Source of the DNA: an uncultured Porphyromonadaceae bacterium
Lineage (GTDB): Bacteria > Bacteroidota > Bacteroidia > Bacteroidales > Muribaculaceae
DNA length: 15,741 nt
Reading direction: 5' to 3'
Assembly: GCA_947176615.1 (NCBI GenBank)
Contig: CAMWRO010000036.1
Span: 1-15,741 of the forward strand
Both the position numbers and the translations under genes were made by a program. Shown here one piece after another: positions 8,410 through 14,555 of the stretch; the stretch's first letter is position 1, and every line of letters starts with the position of its first letter. The notes under the pieces are model-generated. The model was not told where the DNA came from, did not search any database, and saw nothing but the letters and a program-made list of their open reading frames with translations.

Positions 8410-8451
8410 AAAGTTCAGAAACGGCAGAATTGACTGCTGTTTCTGAACTTT
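8410..8451 (-). terminator. Rho-independent terminator of the Sel1-repeat gene
   Basis: Arms 8410-8427 and 8434-8451 pair over 18 positions with one mismatch (8423/8438), closed by a 6-base loop. Read on the minus strand the stem ends in CTGAACTTT followed by TTATTTTGT, a T-rich tail. It lies 33 bases past the Sel1 stop codon and isolates the glucosaminidase gene from Sel1 transcription. Confidence 0.85.
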
Positions 8452-8484
8452 ATCAGGTTATTTTACGCCTGTCAGCGCGACGGG

Positions 8485-10083
8485 TTATTTTTTCTTGTCG
8501 GCGGGAGCCACGTTGGGGAGCGCGGCGAGAAGTGCGGGGAGGGGATCGCTGTAGGATGCGTCGTTCAGGGCTTTGGCCTGCTCTTTGTCAGCCTCGACAC
8601 CCCATCCGTTCTCATAGCATGTGGCCAGACGGGTCGCAGCCTCGCGGGTGAGCTGGCACTGGGCGCGGGCATCGAGATAGTATTTCACCGCGGTCTCGTA
8701 GCTCTGGTTAACGTTGCGGCCGTCATAGTAGAGGTCGCCGAGATAGCACTGGGCAGGGGCGAAATTGAGGTCGGAGGCGGCCTTGAGGAGTTCGAGGGCC
8801 TTCATGGGGTCGCGGGTGACGTCGGTGCCGGTCTCGTAGCGCACGCCCATGAGGTATTGGGCATAGGGTTCGCCTGCGGCGGCTGCTTTTTCAAGAGCCT
8901 TGATGCCTTTTTTGATATTTTTCTTGGGGTTGTCGTTGTCAAGAAGGATGAGGGCCTGCATTGTCGCTCCGACGGGAACTTTGGCTTTCTCGACAACTTT
9001 TAATTTCTTGGCTGCTTCTTCCCATTTCTTGTCGTTGATCATCAGGTCAAGGCCGTCGAGGTAGGCGCGGAAGGGAGCGGCCCAAGCGGTGTCGTTGTCA
9101 GCCTCGTATTTTTTGATAATCTGGCGGGTATATCCGCGGGTCGAGCATTTCCCGAGCCACACGGCTGCCTGATAGTAGTCGACAGGCACACCCTTGCCGT
9201 CGACATATAGCTTGGCGAGCTGATACTGCGCGGCGGGGATTCCGGCCTCGGCGGCTTTTTTGTACCATTTGGCAGCCTCGTCGGGGTTGGCGGCTGTTCC
9301 GCGGCCTTGTGCGTAGCAGTTGGCAATCTGATAGAGGGCCATCGGGAACCCGGCGCGGGCGGCCTTCATCATGGTCACGAAACCCTGAGAGGGGTCGGCG
9401 GCCACACCTTTTCCTTCAAGCAGGAGGCGTCCCACATAGAATGTCGAGGGGAGGTCTCCCTTGTCGGCGGCTTTGCGGAACCACTTGAGGGCCTCGGCGC
9501 CGTTGTTGGCGTTGAGGAGCATGAGGCCGAGCTCACGCTGGGCATCGACCGAGTTGCGGGTTGCGGCCGAGGTGAAGTATCTGATGGCAGCATCGCGGTC
9601 TTTCTTCACAGCCTTGCCCACGCCGTTCTGATAGCAGAGGGCGACGTAAACGGTGTTGAACACAGGCTCGCCGCGGTCGGCAAGGGCGATGTTCCGGTCA
9701 AGGAGCTGCGTGTTTCCGAGCTCGATGGCGCGGTCATAGAGTTTCATGGCGCGGATCGAGTCGGGAGCGACACCATGCCCGAGCTGGTAGCACACGCCGA
9801 GGTTGCCGATAGCGAGGGGTTGTCCCTGCTTGGCGGCACGGAGCCACCACTGGACTGCATCGTCATAGCTGACCCCTTTGCCGACGTAGGTGCCGGTGTA
9901 ATACCAGTTTCCGACAATGTTCTGAGCATCGGCATCACCGGTGCGTGCTTTGAGAACGATGGAGTTTACGCTGTCACGCGAGACTGAGTCTACGGGCGAA
10001 ATGGGAGACTGGGCGGCTGCGCCGAGACCCATTGCGAGGATGCCTGTGGCGGCAGCGATGGTGCGGATGAATGAGGTTTTCAT
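8485..10083 (-). CDS. Exported Sel1-repeat protein
   Basis: 532 residues. The signal peptide has a hydrophobic core at about 7-22 and probable cleavage near AAAQS (25). The rest is made of roughly nine or ten Sel1-type alpha-solenoid repeats of about 36 residues, recognisable by phrases such as WWLRAAKQG, LGVCYQLGHGV, WFRKAADKGD, WYKKAAEAG, AKLYVDGKGV, LEKAAAAGE and CYENGWGV. One less regular stretch at about 310-385 interrupts the series. It ends in a lysine-rich tail. Sel1 proteins act as protein-binding scaffolds and often work with signalling or envelope machinery; no enzyme domain is visible. It lies just downstream of the kinase gene on the same strand but has its own promoter (10147-10179) and terminator (8410-8451). 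A role as periplasmic partner of the membrane kinase is conjecture from adjacency. Confidence 0.9.
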   Translation of the reverse strand: MKTSFIRTIAAATGILAMGLGAAAQSPISPVDSVSRDSVNSIVLKARTGDADAQNIVGNWYYTGTYVGKGVSYDDAVQWWLRAAKQGQPLAIGNLGVCYQLGHGVAPDSIRAMKLYDRAIELGNTQLLDRNIALADRGEPVFNTVYVALCYQNGVGKAVKKDRDAAIRYFTSAATRNSVDAQRELGLMLLNANNGAEALKWFRKAADKGDLPSTFYVGRLLLEGKGVAADPSQGFVTMMKAARAGFPMALYQIANCYAQGRGTAANPDEAAKWYKKAAEAGIPAAQYQLAKLYVDGKGVPVDYYQAAVWLGKCSTRGYTRQIIKKYEADNDTAWAAPFRAYLDGLDLMINDKKWEEAAKKLKVVEKAKVPVGATMQALILLDNDNPKKNIKKGIKALEKAAAAGEPYAQYLMGVRYETGTDVTRDPMKALELLKAASDLNFAPAQCYLGDLYYDGRNVNQSYETAVKYYLDARAQCQLTREAATRLATCYENGWGVEADKEQAKALNDASYSDPLPALLAALPNVAPADKKK

Positions 10084-10146
10084 GATTTATTATGTTTTTA
10101 TTTTTATACGATTTTTTGTCGGGGTCTTTATCGGTGACCGACGATG

Positions 10147-10179
10147 CAAAGTTAGCTCGCAGCGTGGGGTAAATGCAAA
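10147..10179 (-). promoter_or_regulatory. Bacteroidetes-type promoter for the Sel1-repeat gene
   Basis: On the minus strand: TTTG at 10179-10176, a 21-base spacer, then TAACTTTG at 10154-10147, extended by CATC. Both boxes match TTTG / TAnnTTTG. The A/T-rich leader to ATG 10083 is about 55-60 bases and has no clear Shine-Dalgarno sequence, as is usual in Bacteroidetes. The same spacing and the same CATC extension occur at the promoter of the low-complexity protein gene. Confidence 0.75.
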
Positions 10180-10185
10180 TTTTTT

Positions 10186-10199
10186 GTGTCATATCACAC
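10186..10199. promoter_or_regulatory. Imperfect palindrome upstream of the Sel1 promoter, possible operator
   Basis: GTGTCATATCACAC is a 14-base near-palindrome (12 of 14 positions symmetric) lying 6 bases upstream of the -33 TTTG, a position suited to an activator. The halves GTGT/ACAC recall CRP/FNR-type sites, but the spacing does not match the E. coli CRP site. It could also form a weak hairpin at the end of the kinase transcript. Evidence is position and symmetry only. Confidence 0.25.
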
Positions 10200-10246
10200 G
10201 GAATCGCCGGTTTTTATGACCAAATACCCCGTTTGTCCGGTCAACT

Positions 10247-11746
10247 TTACTCCGTGGCAGGGAATTCCTCGGCCGGCGCTGTCTCACGGTTGCGGTGGGC
10301 GTCCTTCAGCCGGCGCGACAGGTCGCTTTCGCGCTGCTTTTTAGCCTTGCTGCCTTGGTTGCGGTTGTCAGAGGGTGTCTGGGATTCGAAAATGTTGCGA
10401 ATCTGTGCCGCGCGCACTGAGTCGGCTGCTGAAATCGAGTCGCGGCGGGCTTGCTCGACACGGGCCGAATAGCCGCGATAGATCAACACTGTGCCGATAA
10501 CGACAATGATTCCGACGATGATGCTGACAATGATGCTGTTCATGCCTTTGCCGCGTCGTGACGGCGGAGTATAGTTGCGGCGGGTGGCATTGACGTCAAA
10601 GCGACCGTTTCCGCCGTTGCCATTAATCGGCGGCACGGGAGGAACCGGCGGCACGGGGGGTACCGGCGGTTTCACAGGTGTCGGGCCGTCGTTCACGGCT
10701 ACAATATCGATGTCATCATCGCTCAGCAGAATCTCGGGGATGTCATTGTCGGTCACCACTCCGTCGCCGGTTACAGGTGGCGGCGGTACAACTGCGTGCC
10801 CTTTGCTGTCAAGGTCTTCGAGGAATCGCTCGATAGAGGGGGTGCGGGTGTTCGGGTCAAATGCCATCGCGTTGATGATGGCCATGCGGGTGGAGGCCGA
10901 GAGCTTGGCCGGGAGATAGCGGTTTATCCATTCAGGGTTGATCTGGTCGGCCGCGTCGGGGTCTTTGCCGGTCAGTAGGAAAAATAGTGTCGCACCGAGG
11001 GCATAGATGTCGAGACGAGGGTTGAACGACGAGGTGCCGCATGTCTGCTCATAGGGGGCGTAACCATAGGTGAATCCGCGCAGTGTGGAACCCACAGTCG
11101 CCTTGCCCGAGCGGTCAAAGTGGACGGCTGTGCCGAAGTCGATGAGAACCGGATATTCGGTGCCTGTAAACTCGTCGCGTTTCATGATGATGTTGCTCGG
11201 TTTCAGGTCGAGGTGCAAGAGCCGGTGAGGTTCGCTGTGAAGGATTTTCAACGCACCTGCAATCTCTCGGATGATGGCCACGGCATGTTGCTCGTCGAGA
11301 CGGCCGCCGTTGTCGCGCACATAACTTTCCAGATCGCCGCCGTCGAGATATTCCATTACATAATAGAATGTGTCGTTGGCGCGGAAAATCTCGTTGACGC
11401 GCACGATGCGGTCGCTGAGGGCGCAGATGCCGTGAAGGCGCCGGGCCTCAAGCTCAAAATCCCGTGCCGAGTTGTTGACCTCGGTACGGGTTGTCTTGGG
11501 CGCAATCATCGTCGAGCCGTCGTCGTCACGATAGCATCCTTTCTGAAAATAGAAAAACTCCTTGATGGCATACTGGCATTTGCGCGGGATGTTTCCGTCA
11601 TAGACCACCGATGACGCACGGTAGACTATCCCGAAAGCACCTGAGCCGAGAGCTTCCTCGATGGTGTAGACGTGGTGTTCGGACTGGAGCCGGGTTCCCG
11701 GTTTAAGTGCGCTGTCCTGCAAAATACTCGATTGGTTGTCGGACAT
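10247..11746 (-). CDS. Membrane-anchored Ser/Thr protein kinase
   Basis: 499 residues. The protein kinase domain covers about residues 28-315: Gly-rich loop GSGAFGIVY (34-42), ATP lysine in YAIKEFF (K62), candidate alpha-C glutamate E98 or E100, hinge-region MEYLDGGDL, catalytic loop HLDLKPSN (D180, K182, N185), DFG (203-205), and a YAPYEQ motif in place of APE (E233). HRD is HLD, so this is a non-RD-type kinase. A linker with acidic patches and a PPV run (361-373) follows, then one hydrophobic segment (404-424). A charged tail of about 75 residues should face the periplasm, and no PASTA or other known sensor is visible in it. Role: phosphorylation of cytoplasmic Ser/Thr targets. It is the last gene of an operon, 27 bases after the FHA gene, and the FHA protein is a natural partner. 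The insert between K62 and the alpha-C helix (67-93) is typical of Bacteroidetes kinases reading IKEFF. Confidence 0.93.
   Translation of the reverse strand: MSDNQSSILQDSALKPGTRLQSEHHVYTIEEALGSGAFGIVYRASSVVYDGNIPRKCQYAIKEFFYFQKGCYRDDDGSTMIAPKTTRTEVNNSARDFELEARRLHGICALSDRIVRVNEIFRANDTFYYVMEYLDGGDLESYVRDNGGRLDEQHAVAIIREIAGALKILHSEPHRLLHLDLKPSNIIMKRDEFTGTEYPVLIDFGTAVHFDRSGKATVGSTLRGFTYGYAPYEQTCGTSSFNPRLDIYALGATLFFLLTGKDPDAADQINPEWINRYLPAKLSASTRMAIINAMAFDPNTRTPSIERFLEDLDSKGHAVVPPPPVTGDGVVTDNDIPEILLSDDDIDIVAVNDGPTPVKPPVPPVPPVPPVPPINGNGGNGRFDVNATRRNYTPPSRRGKGMNSIIVSIIVGIIVVIGTVLIYRGYSARVEQARRDSISAADSVRAAQIRNIFESQTPSDNRNQGSKAKKQRESDLSRRLKDAHRNRETAPAEEFPATE
10628..10666 (-). repeat. 9-base repeat encoding the kinase Pro/Val linker
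   Basis: Just over four imperfect units of about 9 bases encode a P-V-P pattern between the kinase domain and the membrane segment (residues 361-373). Such runs make a stiff, extended spacer. Copy number may vary between strains because short in-frame repeats slip during replication. Confidence 0.7.
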
Positions 11747-11773
11747 TATTTCGTTCTGTTGATTCTGTCGTTT

Positions 11774-12304
11774 TTAGTTGAGAATGAGAAGGGTGGAGCC
11801 GAGCATCAGGCGGTCGCCCCTGTTGAGCGCGACGGGACGGCCCGGGACACAGGTGTTATCGTTGATTGTGACCGGGTTGGTCGCGTTGAGGACTTCGAGT
11901 GTATGGGTAAATCCGCCGGGAACGGCAGTTGTGGTGATTGCTACCGAGCGGCGTGACATCATGCCGTCGTCATCAATCTGGATGTCGCTGGGCTGGTAGA
12001 TGTCGGCGCGGCCGAGTGTCACGGTCCCTTCGGGGAGTGCTGCACCGGGGCGTCCATCGATGGGGAGACCGTCGGCCCGGTGCAGATAGTGCGGCACTGC
12101 GGGTTCTTGTCCCGGAGAGGGGAGCGGAGTGGTCACCGGTGCTTTGACTGGCGCGGCTGCACACGCCTCGGGCGGGAAATTTATAATCATTACCTTGCCG
12201 CAGGCGGGGCAGCGGAGTCGTCCCACTCCTGCCGACGCGGGAGGACGCACACTGAGCGTCATCCCGCAGTCGGGGCAAGTGATTTTGAGAATTTTCTGAG
12301 CCAT
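11774..12304 (-). CDS. Zinc-ribbon + FHA domain protein
   Basis: 176 residues, without a signal peptide, so cytoplasmic. The N-terminal zinc ribbon has two Cys pairs, CPDC (C10, C13) and CPAC (C32, C35). A Pro/Ala-rich linker (about 46-75) leads to an FHA-type beta-sandwich (about 80-176): VTLGRAD (GR at 98-99), DDDGMMSRRS (111-120), VLNATNPVTIN and RLMLGSTLLIL. FHA domains bind phosphothreonine peptides. The core SxxH motif is here SRRS, with Ser120 where His is expected; the R of GR and S117 are kept. Phospho-binding is therefore plausible but not assured. It is the middle gene of a three-gene operon, 26 bases after the low-complexity gene and 27 before the kinase, a classic writer/reader arrangement. 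No DNA-binding role can be shown for the zinc ribbon. Confidence 0.88.
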   Translation of the reverse strand: MAQKILKITCPDCGMTLSVRPPASAGVGRLRCPACGKVMIINFPPEACAAAPVKAPVTTPLPSPGQEPAVPHYLHRADGLPIDGRPGAALPEGTVTLGRADIYQPSDIQIDDDGMMSRRSVAITTTAVPGGFTHTLEVLNATNPVTINDNTCVPGRPVALNRGDRLMLGSTLLILN

Positions 12305-12330
12305 TGTGATGAAACGAGAGGGTGGGAAAA

Positions 12331-13254
12331 TCAGGAGATAATGTCGCCGCTATAGGCTTCGCCGAGAGAGTCGGTGTGGTCGTTGTCGGCATCGTAGGCC
12401 AGATAGTCGGGCGAGGGATTCATGTCGAGGAGCGCGTCGTCTACTGTCATTTCAAAAGGAGTTCCTTCAGTACTGTCAGCAAATTCGCCATCGGTGATGG
12501 TCTCAAATGTTCCGTCGCCGGTAGTGTCGACGAGCAAACCTTCGGCTCCGTTCTCCAGATGGAAGGATGCCTGTGTTGCCTCGGAGCCATCGACCATGTA
12601 GACGGTTCCGATTTCATCGAATGTCAGCACGGCATCAGGGTCGATGTCGAAATCGTCGACTTGCTCCACGTCAAGGATTTCCATCGCGACAAGGTCGGGA
12701 TCTTCGGGAGGCAGAACTTTGCCGTCGACGATAATCTGGTCAATGTCGATGGGTTCTTCGGGCTCTTCGGGTTTTTCCGGGGTGTGGGGTTCGTCGGGAA
12801 TTTCATTTCCGCCGTTACCGCCATTTCCGCTGTTACCGCTGTTGCCTCCGTTTCCGGTATTGTTGTCAGAATTGTTGGTGTTCTGGGTGGATGTCCCGGT
12901 AGAGCCGGAAGTGCCCTGAATATTGTCTTGGTTTTCGTGCTGTTCCGCGTGTTGTCCCGATGTCGAGTTTCCGTTATTGCCGTTTCCGTTATTGCCGTTT
13001 CCGGTGTGGCCGGAATTTCCCTGAGTGGCAGAAGCGGCCACGCCGCCTCCGGCAACCTGTGATGCGATTTCCTCGGGGGTGAGGTTTTCATCGTCGTGGT
13101 CTGAGCCGTCGAAAATCTCGTTGGCTGCGGCTACCGCGCCACCTCCCAAGATTGCGGCACCTCCCATCATCGCGGCACGCTTTGCGGCTTCGTTGTCTTT
13201 TGTCGACTTGGTTGCTACACGCTGGGTGTTCTTATTGGTGTTCTGAGTATCCAT
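12331..13254 (-). CDS. Gly/Asn-rich low-complexity acidic protein, first gene of the kinase operon
   Basis: 307 residues, no family recognised. Visible parts: a hydrophilic Lys/Thr start (1-26); a glycine-zipper-like hydrophobic stretch (27-45) that could insert in a membrane; a Gly/Asn/Ser/Thr-rich disordered region (about 78-150) with NGNNG repeats; a Pro/Glu hinge (151-168); and an acidic C-terminal region (169-307). The last contains beta-strand-like phrases and the calcium-loop-like DTTGDGTFET (243-252). There is no standard signal peptide. The first-gene position, 26 bases before the FHA gene, and the many Ser/Thr residues make it a candidate substrate or scaffold for the kinase/FHA pair, which is inference. 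The start at 13254 is supported by a promoter 40 bases upstream. The opposite strand holds a long open frame here, which I take to be a by-product of composition. Confidence 0.8.
   Translation of the reverse strand: MDTQNTNKNTQRVATKSTKDNEAAKRAAMMGGAAILGGGAVAAANEIFDGSDHDDENLTPEEIASQVAGGGVAASATQGNSGHTGNGNNGNGNNGNSTSGQHAEQHENQDNIQGTSGSTGTSTQNTNNSDNNTGNGGNSGNSGNGGNGGNEIPDEPHTPEKPEEPEEPIDIDQIIVDGKVLPPEDPDLVAMEILDVEQVDDFDIDPDAVLTFDEIGTVYMVDGSEATQASFHLENGAEGLLVDTTGDGTFETITDGEFADSTEGTPFEMTVDDALLDMNPSPDYLAYDADNDHTDSLGEAYSGDIIS
12971..13000 (-). repeat. Perfect 15-base tandem duplication in the low-complexity gene
   Basis: CCGTTATTGCCGTTT occurs twice back to back (12971-12985, 12986-13000), encoding a five-residue Asn/Gly unit twice in the disordered region. 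Related degenerate copies (ccgttaccgccatttccg and similar) occur around 12810-12860. The exact DNA identity suggests recent slippage, so length variation between strains is expected. Confidence 0.8.
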
Positions 13255-13293
13255 GATTTTAAATTTTAATTGTTATTGTTTTTGTTTCTGATG

Positions 13294-13326
13294 CAAAGAT
13301 AATGAGTCGCATCAGAGGGAAGCAAA
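13294..13326 (-). promoter_or_regulatory. Bacteroidetes-type promoter for the low-complexity/FHA/kinase operon
   Basis: On the minus strand: TTTG at 13326-13323, a 21-base spacer, then TATCTTTG at 13301-13294, extended by CATC. It lies between the caspase gene stop (13376) and ATG 13254, giving an A/T-rich leader of about 35 bases. It shows that the kinase operon can be transcribed independently of the caspase operon. Confidence 0.75.
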
Positions 13327-13375
13327 TTTTTCAAGGCTTCCGTTTCGGGTTAGAGGGATTTATTGACGAATCGCC

Positions 13376-14113
13376 CTATTTGGCTGACGAGGGTTCGGCA
13401 TCCCAAGAGCAGATGACTTTGTCCATCATGCCGACAGGAGCAATCAGTTGCGGGTGTTGCTGGTCGTCAGAGCGTTTTACAACGTCGGCAAACACATATT
13501 TGAACAATTCCTTTATCGTTACCTGCTGGTTGCTGTCATAGTCGCCGCGTCCGCGCATTCCTTTGAGCAGACCCTTGGTAAAGAAACCTTGTCCGGCAAA
13601 CGCCGATTCGATAGACAGTTCGTTGCCCCGGCAGGATGTAAATATGGCGTATCCTTCTTTGGCTTTAGGTTTTCCGCCGTTCTTGAGCTGGTTGACAATC
13701 GTTCCGGCCATGCACGCGTCAATGAATATTATTTTTTCCTTGGCAGCCGAGCGGTCGAGTAGGGCGAAAAGGTTGGAGTAGGGGACTAATCCGTCACTTG
13801 CCAAGAAATTGTTTTCGCAGCCGTGTCCCGAGAAATAGAAAACAACACGGTCATCGGCCTGCGCGCGGTTGCAGATGGCGCGGAGCTTGCTGAGGATGTT
13901 TTCTCGGTTGGCATACTTGCTTGTAAGCAGAGTCACGTCGGGGGTCTGCGTCTTCATCAGTTTGGCAAATGCTTTGGCGTCTTTGGTGGTCTGAGCCAGA
14001 TTGATGGTTGAGTCGCCATAGTTGGAAACGCCGCACACGAGTACGAATGTGCGCGCACCGGCAATGGGTGCGAGCATGACACAGAAAAGCAAGATTAAAA
14101 GAAGTCGTTTCAT
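13376..14113 (-). CDS. Exported caspase-like (peptidase C14) protease
   Basis: 245 residues from ATG 14113 (MKRLLLILLF). The frame runs upstream to 14185, but that start would overlap the LytTR gene and bury the signal peptide. The signal peptide spans about 1-20, with likely cleavage after AGA. The C14 fold is clear: TFVLVCGVSNYGD (22-34), DDRVVFYFSGHG with catalytic His97, and KIIFIDACMAG with catalytic Cys134. Both dyad residues are present. An EF-hand-like loop D191-x-D193-x-N195-x-Q-x-T199-x-x-E202 follows, so calcium may be needed for activity, as in several metacaspase-like proteins. Size suits a single p20/p10-like domain without extra modules. Expected role: cysteine protease acting in the periplasm, usually after Lys or Arg in this clan; targets unknown. 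It is the third gene of an operon with the LytTR regulator (40 bases upstream) and a lipoprotein. Confidence 0.9.
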   Translation of the reverse strand: MKRLLLILLFCVMLAPIAGARTFVLVCGVSNYGDSTINLAQTTKDAKAFAKLMKTQTPDVTLLTSKYANRENILSKLRAICNRAQADDRVVFYFSGHGCENNFLASDGLVPYSNLFALLDRSAAKEKIIFIDACMAGTIVNQLKNGGKPKAKEGYAIFTSCRGNELSIESAFAGQGFFTKGLLKGMRGRGDYDSNQQVTIKELFKYVFADVVKRSDDQQHPQLIAPVGMMDKVICSWDAEPSSAK

Positions 14114-14153
14114 TTTTATGATTATTTCAGTGTGTTGATAAGTCAAGTAAAGA

Positions 14154-14528
14154 TTATTTGCCGCTTGACGCAAAAGCTTGAGCAATCGCTTTTTTGTAGC
14201 CTTTGAGCAAGTCTTTGGGCACGGAGAGGGAGTAGGCGTTTTTACCTCGGTCGCTGAGTGTGAGTTTCTGGTTGAGGACGCTGATGCGGGTGAGGTAGCG
14301 CTGGTTGATTATCAGGCTGCGCCCCATGCGGGCAAAGATGCCGGGACGGTCCTTGGGCATGGAGTCTCGGATCATGGTTTCAAGGCGAGACAGTCCGAGG
14401 GTCAGCAGCAGTGACTGACCTTCGATGTACATTACTTCGGTATAGTTTCCCTGAGCCCTGAGATAAGCGACTTTTTCAAGGTCGATGATGATGAGTTCAT
14501 CACGGGAGTTTATGCACAGTCTTGGCAT
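14154..14528 (-). CDS. Stand-alone LytTR-family DNA-binding regulator
   Basis: 124 residues, almost entirely one LytTR domain. Landmarks: LEKVAYLRAQGNYTEVMY (17-34), a LGLSRLETMI helix region (44-53), FARMGRSLIINQRYL (65-79) and the LSVPKDLLKGYKKA end. LytTR domains bind direct-repeat DNA through beta-strand loops and usually sit behind a response-regulator receiver or membrane segment; neither is present here. It is therefore controlled by something other than its own phosphorylation, such as partner binding or its own dosage. It lies between the lipoprotein (27 bases upstream) and the caspase gene (40 bases downstream), so it most likely regulates this operon or the neighbouring kinase operon. 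No obvious paired direct repeat was identified by eye at either promoter. Confidence 0.9.
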   Translation of the reverse strand: MPRLCINSRDELIIIDLEKVAYLRAQGNYTEVMYIEGQSLLLTLGLSRLETMIRDSMPKDRPGIFARMGRSLIINQRYLTRISVLNQKLTLSDRGKNAYSLSVPKDLLKGYKKAIAQAFASSGK

Positions 14529-14555
14529 GGCGGTGTGATTTTTAGTTATAAGGTT

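Noticed and set aside
9307..9987. Open frame on the + strand (226 codons) opposite the Sel1 gene
   Set aside because: It mirrors the Sel1 codon pattern on the other strand. The minus strand carries clear Sel1 repeats, a signal peptide, a promoter and a terminator.
10185..10198. CRP binding site at TGTG...CACA
   Set aside because: The half-sites are separated by six bases rather than the eight of the E. coli site, so only a generic palindrome is reported.
10217..10243. TGACC...GGTCA hairpin just past the kinase stop, as a terminator
   Set aside because: The stem is short with unpaired bases, and no T-run follows on the minus strand, so the kinase operon end remains unassigned.
10628..10666. 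Repeated gc-rich units as a CRISPR or mobile repeat
   Set aside because: The 9-base period is in frame and encodes a Pro/Val linker inside the kinase, so it is protein-coding low complexity.
11120..11614. Open frame on the + strand (164 codons) opposite the kinase gene
   Set aside because: It lies fully inside the conserved kinase domain, and its translation shows no motif or start signal.
10247..12304. Type VI secretion or TerY-P-type system around the kinase and FHA genes
   Set aside because: No type VI structural gene, vWA protein or PP2C phosphatase is present in the window; only the kinase/FHA pairing is shared.
12322..13062. Long open frame on the + strand (246 codons) opposite the low-complexity gene
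   Set aside because: Its product is a Val/Gly-rich low-complexity sequence without motifs. The minus-strand gene has a promoter, operon spacing and a sensible domain order.
14114..14185. Upstream in-frame start (14185) for the caspase gene
   Set aside because: It would overlap the LytTR gene and place 24 residues before a textbook signal peptide starting at 14113.
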